Positions 40,599 to 44,567 of a stretch of DNA of 44,567 bases are shown piece after piece (the stretch's first letter is position 1; every line of letters starts with the position of its first letter). The position numbers and the translations under genes are program-made. The notes under the pieces are model-generated. The model was not told the DNA's origin and made no database searches. It saw only the letters and a program-made list of their open reading frames with translations. The stretch is from Ruminococcus sp. GTDB taxonomy: Bacteria > Bacillota > Clostridia > Oscillospirales > Ruminococcaceae. Where the stretch lies: the NCBI GenBank assembly GCA_015066875.1, contig SVNM01000010.1:1-44567 (forward strand), read 5' to 3'.

Positions 40599-41387
40599 AT
40601 GAATAATGTGAATAAAACGCTGTATATCCCTTTGTATGGAAAATCCTATGTCAGCAAAAAGGGATTGTTCATTAAGGATAAGAAGGCAGAGGAAATATGG
40701 ACTGCAGAGGGCTTTCCGCTTAAAGGTAAGTCGGCTTCAAAATGGCTTGCGTATTATATGGGAGTACGCTCTGCGGTATTTGATGAGTGGCTGATAAAAC
40801 AGACAGCTGATGAAAAAGAGTGTATAGTAATACATATCGGTTGCGGGCTGGATAGCCGTATTCTTCGTGTTGAGGGAGTAAACTGCAAATGGTATGATGT
40901 GGATTTCCCTGAGGTTATCAGTGAGCGTTGCCGATACTTTAAGGAGACTCCGCAGTATAAGATGCTTGAGGGTGACGCAAGAGACTGCAACTGGCTTGAA
41001 AAAATCACCGAAAGCAAGAAGGCTGTGGTTGTAATTGAAGGCGTAAGTATGTATATGACTTCCTCAGAGCTTTGTTGTATGATGAAAAAGCTGAGCGGTC
41101 ATTTTGAGGAAATATCTTTGCTTATGGACTGCTACACAACGAAATCCGCAAAAATTTCAAAGTATAAAAATCCAATAAATGATGTGGGAGTAACAAAGGT
41201 TTACGGTATTGATGATCCCGCAGTTTTAAATCAGTCAGAGCTTGTATTTGTTAAAGAGCACACAATGACTCCTGAAAAATATATTAATGAGTTGCGAGGT
41301 ATTGAGAAGTTTATTTTTGCAAAGCTGTATGCCGGAAACTTTGCAAAGAGTCTTTATCGTCTGTTTGAATACAGAAAGGTAAAATAG
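40599..41387 (+). CDS. SAM-dependent O-methyltransferase, leucine carboxyl methyltransferase family
   Basis: A 262-residue class I methyltransferase of the LCMT/TcmP group. The SAM loop is HIGCGLDSRI near residues 81-90, followed by WYDVDFPEVI and the acidic IEGVSMYMT. Members methylate carboxyl or hydroxyl groups of small molecules; the substrate is unknown. It has its own promoter and terminator, so it is not part of the pilus operon. Confidence 0.88.
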   Translation: MNNVNKTLYIPLYGKSYVSKKGLFIKDKKAEEIWTAEGFPLKGKSASKWLAYYMGVRSAVFDEWLIKQTADEKECIVIHIGCGLDSRILRVEGVNCKWYDVDFPEVISERCRYFKETPQYKMLEGDARDCNWLEKITESKKAVVVIEGVSMYMTSSELCCMMKKLSGHFEEISLLMDCYTTKSAKISKYKNPINDVGVTKVYGIDDPAVLNQSELVFVKEHTMTPEKYINELRGIEKFIFAKLYAGNFAKSLYRLFEYRKVK

Positions 41388-41390
41388 TAA

Positions 41391-41436
41391 AAATCCCCAT
41401 AGAGCGGTCATTTAAGCTCTATGGGGATTGATTTTT
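41391..41436. terminator. Bidirectional terminator between methyltransferase and CotH genes
   Basis: AAATCCCCATAGAGC (41391-41405) pairs with GCTCTATGGGGATT (41416-41429). T-rich sequence follows on the plus strand and the A-rich left flank serves the minus strand. Confidence 0.9.
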
Positions 41437-41453
41437 CATACGAAGCAGTAATT

Positions 41454-44090
41454 TTACTTTTCGATTATCATTTTTTTCAGAAGCACAAGGTCAAATACAT
41501 CAAGCTTGCTGTCGTTGCAGAGGTCACCAGCCTGCCAGTCAGTAATATTGCCATTTCGTACAAGGTAATTCTGAAGCATAACAGCGTCTGCAATATTGCG
41601 TACTCCGTCATCATTCACATCGCCTTCGACTTCTTTCTTTTCGGCAAAATCAGCCTGTACAGTCATTGCCTGTGAAAGAGTAAGTGTAACAGCCTCTTCA
41701 TTTCCGTTAAGGTCACCGCTCCAGCCGGTGAATTCATAACCGCAGTCGGGTATTACAGTCAGGGTAACGGGGCAGTCTGAATAATACTTACCGCTCCACG
41801 CACCTGTTGAAGTATCGGGAATGACAGAGTTTATCTGAATTCTTCCGTTGCCGTTTGTTCTCAGAGTAATTGTCTGTAGCGAGCCACTGAGACCGAGATA
41901 ATTCTTCATATCCTCAAGAGTATATCCCGCACGCTGTTGGAAGAATGTACGGATATTATTAAGAGTTGTGCCCTGATAGAGATTTTTGTTGTAGTTGAGG
42001 TTGCTCTCCTTAGAGCCACCGAAGTAGCCCCACCAGCGAACATTTGAATTAGCAAACTGTTCAGTATAATCACGGCTGTAGAGATCAGCCATAGCATTTG
42101 CCTTTGCAGGTGTAAGCACCTCATTTGCATAGTCGCAGTAGGTATTGACAAACTTTGTGCGGAAGTCCTCATTTTTGAGAAGCTGAATAAAGAGCTTGGT
42201 AGGAGCCTTCTTTGCACCATTGTTCATATGGTTGAAGCTGTCATAAGCGTAACCCTCGACACCACCGAAGTCTTCATAAGTTTTTCCCATAGTATAGTCA
42301 AGGTCAAAGGTGATAAAACGCCATTTTCCGTCGCTGTAGGGATTACCCTCTATAACTTCGCCTGTATTGCGCCAGACACCGTAATTTCGGTTAGGCCAGT
42401 CGTATGTACCAAGATAAAGTCCCGCAGAGTAGTGGTCAATAAAGCTGTCGATATCGATATAGTCGCATACAGCCTGATAGTTTGCTTCGTTAGTGAGGTC
42501 CATTTCGCTGTAGGTATCAACAAAATTTAAGAAGTTTTCAAGCTCAACAGGGTCGCCCTCTTCGACCTCATTATTCTTCAGCATTGCAACATTTTCCTTC
42601 TGAATATCATAATTGGACTCGATAAAATAATCAGAAAGCTTTTCAGTCATTTCATAAAGTCCCCAGTATTCGCCGTTGAGGAAAACAACACAGCTTTTCA
42701 TATCCTGATTGGTGATGCTGTCTCTTTCGTAGACCAGCTTCTGAGCAAAACCGTCACGCAGACGTTCTTCACTGCTTACAGAACGAAGGGAAAGCGAGTC
42801 ATACTTATCGATAAGAGTTCCGTCAAGAGCGTAGTTTCCGTCGATAAGAGGATATTCGATTTTAGAAGCGCCGTAATCGCTTCTTGCATAGAGGTTAAAG
42901 CTTTTCTGAGCATGATTTCGTGTAGAAGCTCCCTTGATTCTGATGCCCATATTCTGTTCTACAACAGGCTGACCGTTTTCGAAAATGGTAACTGAAGCCT
43001 CACGCTCCCAGTCACGTCCTTTTGAGAAGTAATTTGTAACATTATCAGTATCCCACACGCTCTTGTTTGGTTTGTATGAAGAGCTGTTTTTCCAGTTTAT
43101 ATACTGATTGCCTGTAACATAGATACCTTTATCGGGATCAAAGAGATTATCGGGATTTGTAACAAGTGATACAACAGTAAGATTTTTATACTGTGAAAGA
43201 TTACCTGATGTAACAAAGTAAGTCTGGCTGACAACCTGGCTGAATTTTCCGTCAGAGCTCTTGGCGACGGCACGCACAACAGTAGCCTTGTCCACGTTGA
43301 AATTTGGTTTCTGATAGCCTATTCCGCGACATATGGACTGTGGTGAATTATCGTCCTCACCGTAGTTGCTCCATAGATTTGCTTCATAAGTGCGGTCACG
43401 TACTGTAATTGCGTTGGAGTAAACCTGAGCAGTTGAGGAATTTGTTGGGTCACTGCCGTCAAGAGTATAGTATATAGTCTCGTTATTGGCGGAGGACAGT
43501 GTAAGCGAAAAATCTGTGCCGTAGAAGCCTGACTGTGAAGAGAAAAGCGGAGCAGATATTACAGTGGCATTAGGTGTGCCCGGTGAGACATTCATTACTT
43601 CATAAGTACTGCTTCCGTCGGGAGTAGCACCGTATGATGAGTCCTCAGCAAGTGTAGGCACAATAATTTCCTGTAAAACTTCGCCCTGTGGATTGCAAAG
43701 CACAAGAGTCTCTCCGTTTTTGCTCAGTGCAAAGCCTGTGTGAAGCTCAGTAGCTGTGGAGGCCTGTTTGGAAGCGAAGATAATCATATGCTGTCCCGCA
43801 CCTATTGAAGTGCCGTCAGGGAAAGTCCACTGCAAAGGCTCTTCTGTTTTGTCTGAAAGACCATAGCCTGACAAATCAACAGCAGAGCTTCCTGAGTTAT
43901 AAAGCTCAATCCAGTCTGAGTAAACGCCGTAGCTGTCTGCGAGACAAGCCTTATTCTGTGTGCAGACTTCGTTGATGCATACGGAAAAATCAACAGCAGA
44001 CGATGAATAACACGAAATATTGCTGTTGAAAGATGTAGCTGTAAGCAGTACAGCGAGTACTGCTGAAGCAAATTTTGGTTTTAGTTTCAT
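41454..44090 (-). CDS. Secreted CotH-family protein with lamin-tail, chitobiase-C-like and dockerin domains
   Basis: An 878-residue exported protein. Signal peptide 1 to about 31; lamin-tail domain (about 35-150, INEVCTQN, DWIELYNSG); a chitobiase C-terminal-like beta domain (about 180-260, YYTLDGSDPT); a CotH kinase-like domain (about 375-640) with IRIKGASTRNHAQKSFNLYA, YEMTEKL and FDLDYTMG; a beta repeat of the InlB-B/Listeria-Bacteroides type (about 740-810, GYEFTGWSGD); and a C-terminal dockerin (about 820-876, GDVNDDGVRNIADAVMLQNY, GDLCNDSKLDVFDLVLLKKM). CotH proteins include protein kinases; in cellulosome producers, dockerin-linked CotH proteins are known but their role is unclear. Start ATG 44090 follows AGAGGG; a longer reading adds ten residues before the signal peptide. 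Confidence 0.9.
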   Translation of the reverse strand: MKLKPKFASAVLAVLLTATSFNSNISCYSSSAVDFSVCINEVCTQNKACLADSYGVYSDWIELYNSGSSAVDLSGYGLSDKTEEPLQWTFPDGTSIGAGQHMIIFASKQASTATELHTGFALSKNGETLVLCNPQGEVLQEIIVPTLAEDSSYGATPDGSSTYEVMNVSPGTPNATVISAPLFSSQSGFYGTDFSLTLSSANNETIYYTLDGSDPTNSSTAQVYSNAITVRDRTYEANLWSNYGEDDNSPQSICRGIGYQKPNFNVDKATVVRAVAKSSDGKFSQVVSQTYFVTSGNLSQYKNLTVVSLVTNPDNLFDPDKGIYVTGNQYINWKNSSSYKPNKSVWDTDNVTNYFSKGRDWEREASVTIFENGQPVVEQNMGIRIKGASTRNHAQKSFNLYARSDYGASKIEYPLIDGNYALDGTLIDKYDSLSLRSVSSEERLRDGFAQKLVYERDSITNQDMKSCVVFLNGEYWGLYEMTEKLSDYFIESNYDIQKENVAMLKNNEVEEGDPVELENFLNFVDTYSEMDLTNEANYQAVCDYIDIDSFIDHYSAGLYLGTYDWPNRNYGVWRNTGEVIEGNPYSDGKWRFITFDLDYTMGKTYEDFGGVEGYAYDSFNHMNNGAKKAPTKLFIQLLKNEDFRTKFVNTYCDYANEVLTPAKANAMADLYSRDYTEQFANSNVRWWGYFGGSKESNLNYNKNLYQGTTLNNIRTFFQQRAGYTLEDMKNYLGLSGSLQTITLRTNGNGRIQINSVIPDTSTGAWSGKYYSDCPVTLTVIPDCGYEFTGWSGDLNGNEEAVTLTLSQAMTVQADFAEKKEVEGDVNDDGVRNIADAVMLQNYLVRNGNITDWQAGDLCNDSKLDVFDLVLLKKMIIEK

Positions 44091-44184
44091 AACAAACCCT
44101 CTCTTTCTGTAATGAAACAAATAGTGGTATAATCACCCTGAGAATCATCATTTTCGTCTCAGATTATCAAGGCTTTTCAATAAA

Positions 44185-44213
44185 ATTATACACAATATTA
44201 TGAGTAATGTCAA
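44185..44213 (-). promoter_or_regulatory. Promoter of the CotH-dockerin gene
   Basis: On the minus strand TTGACA (44213-44208), 17 bases, TATAAT (44190-44185). The leader of about 90 bases contains a hairpin (ATAATC-TGAG with CTCA-GGGTGATTAT). Confidence 0.9.
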
Positions 44214-44263
44214 CGATTTAAGAGTATATCAACAATTACTTTATAATTGAAAAGAAAAAAGTG

Positions 44264-44292
44264 TTTACTTTTTATATAAAATATTGTATAAT
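44264..44292 (+). promoter_or_regulatory. Promoter of the ECF transporter gene
   Basis: TTTACT (44264-44269), 17 bases, TATAAT (44287-44292), divergent from the CotH promoter. Just after it TTATAAC and GTTAATAA form an imperfect palindrome that could be an operator. Confidence 0.8.
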
Positions 44293-44341
44293 GTGTTTAT
44301 AACTATGCGAATTGTTAATAACCGAAAAAGGAGGTCAGAAA

Positions 44342-44567
44342 ATGACTGTTTCAATCACAAAGCAAAAGCCCTCATTAAAATCACGTACAATTGCCACCAT
44401 CGTTGCTGTTTTTTCAGCTGTAGCGCTTCCTCAGATAGTTCATCTGCTTGGACGTGCAACAGGTCTGGGGACAGCATTAGGTGAGATGCTTCTGCCTATG
44501 CATCTGCCCATTATCCTTGCAGGACTTCTTATGGGACCCTACGTAGCGGGTATTGCCGGAATTTTAA
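44342..44567 (+). CDS. ECF transporter S component, N-terminal part (3' end outside window)
   Basis: ATG 44342 follows AAAAAGGAGG and stays open to the end of the window (75 codons). A basic N-terminus (KQKPSLKSR) is followed by a membrane helix and the segment LPMHLPIILAGLLMGPYVAG, typical of substrate-binding S subunits of energy-coupling-factor vitamin transporters. The substrate cannot be told from this part. Confidence 0.78.
   Translation, partial: MTVSITKQKPSLKSRTIATIVAVFSAVALPQIVHLLGRATGLGTALGEMLLPMHLPIILAGLLMGPYVAGIAGIL

Overview
The window looks like chromosomal DNA of an obligately anaerobic, plant-fibre-degrading Clostridia, most likely a Ruminococcus or close relative. This rests on three type I dockerin proteins (cellulosome parts), an oxygen-sensitive ThiH thiazole pathway, clostridial gene families throughout, purine-rich AGGAGG ribosome sites, and moderately AT-rich DNA with no tRNA, rRNA, CRISPR array or insertion sequence seen. 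The genus is an inference from gene content only.

Layout. (1) 1-696: the 3' end of an RHS-repeat protein with a variable tail. (2) 832-5304: an NrtR-controlled NAD salvage operon, nrtR-pncA-prs-nadV-nadE, with a perfect 12+7+12 operator next to its promoter. (3) 11243 down to 5381, minus strand: a thiamine operon, thiC-S-F-G-H-E-D, behind a strong promoter and a TPP riboswitch with terminator. (4) 14495-11261, minus strand: a large secreted pectin-degrading enzyme carrying PL1, an internal dockerin and a CE12 esterase. (5) 14734-17412: a decayed low-molecular-weight phosphatase gene, an ABC exporter and an acetyltransferase. (6) 17478-21750: an ECF sigma/anti-sigma pair, small secreted proteins, an orphan Spo0A-type DNA-binding domain, a dockerin protein and a wall-anchored protein. 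(7) 26569-21958, minus strand: a Bce-type two-component system and peptide-sensing ABC transporter. (8) 27129-40520: a sortase-assembled pilus operon. (9) 40535-41436: a methyltransferase. (10) 44213-41454, minus strand: a CotH-dockerin protein. (11) 44264-end: the start of an ECF-transporter S component.

The most striking region is the pilus operon. It encodes a coiled-coil protein, a signal peptidase, a ~2,890-residue wall-anchored surface protein, a second signal peptidase whose catalytic lysine is arginine, a major pilin with acidic calcium-type repeats, and a class C sortase. The giant protein carries three carbohydrate-binding-like modules, a fibro-slime domain, Cna-B domains and a family 10 pectate lyase. 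The lyase is spliced into the last Cna-B domain, before an IPATG sorting signal. I read this as a pilus or wall fibre whose tip protein binds and cuts pectin. With the PL1/CE12 cellulosomal enzyme at 11299-14433, the cell would attack pectin both from a cellulosome and from a covalently anchored surface fibre.

The NAD operon is the second point of interest. A short Prs-like protein and a NadV-like protein are translationally coupled under a regulator of the family that senses ADP-ribose, and no adenylyltransferase gene is present. They could be an ordinary NMN route or an ADP-ribose-based NAD rebuilding pair of the kind described in phages.
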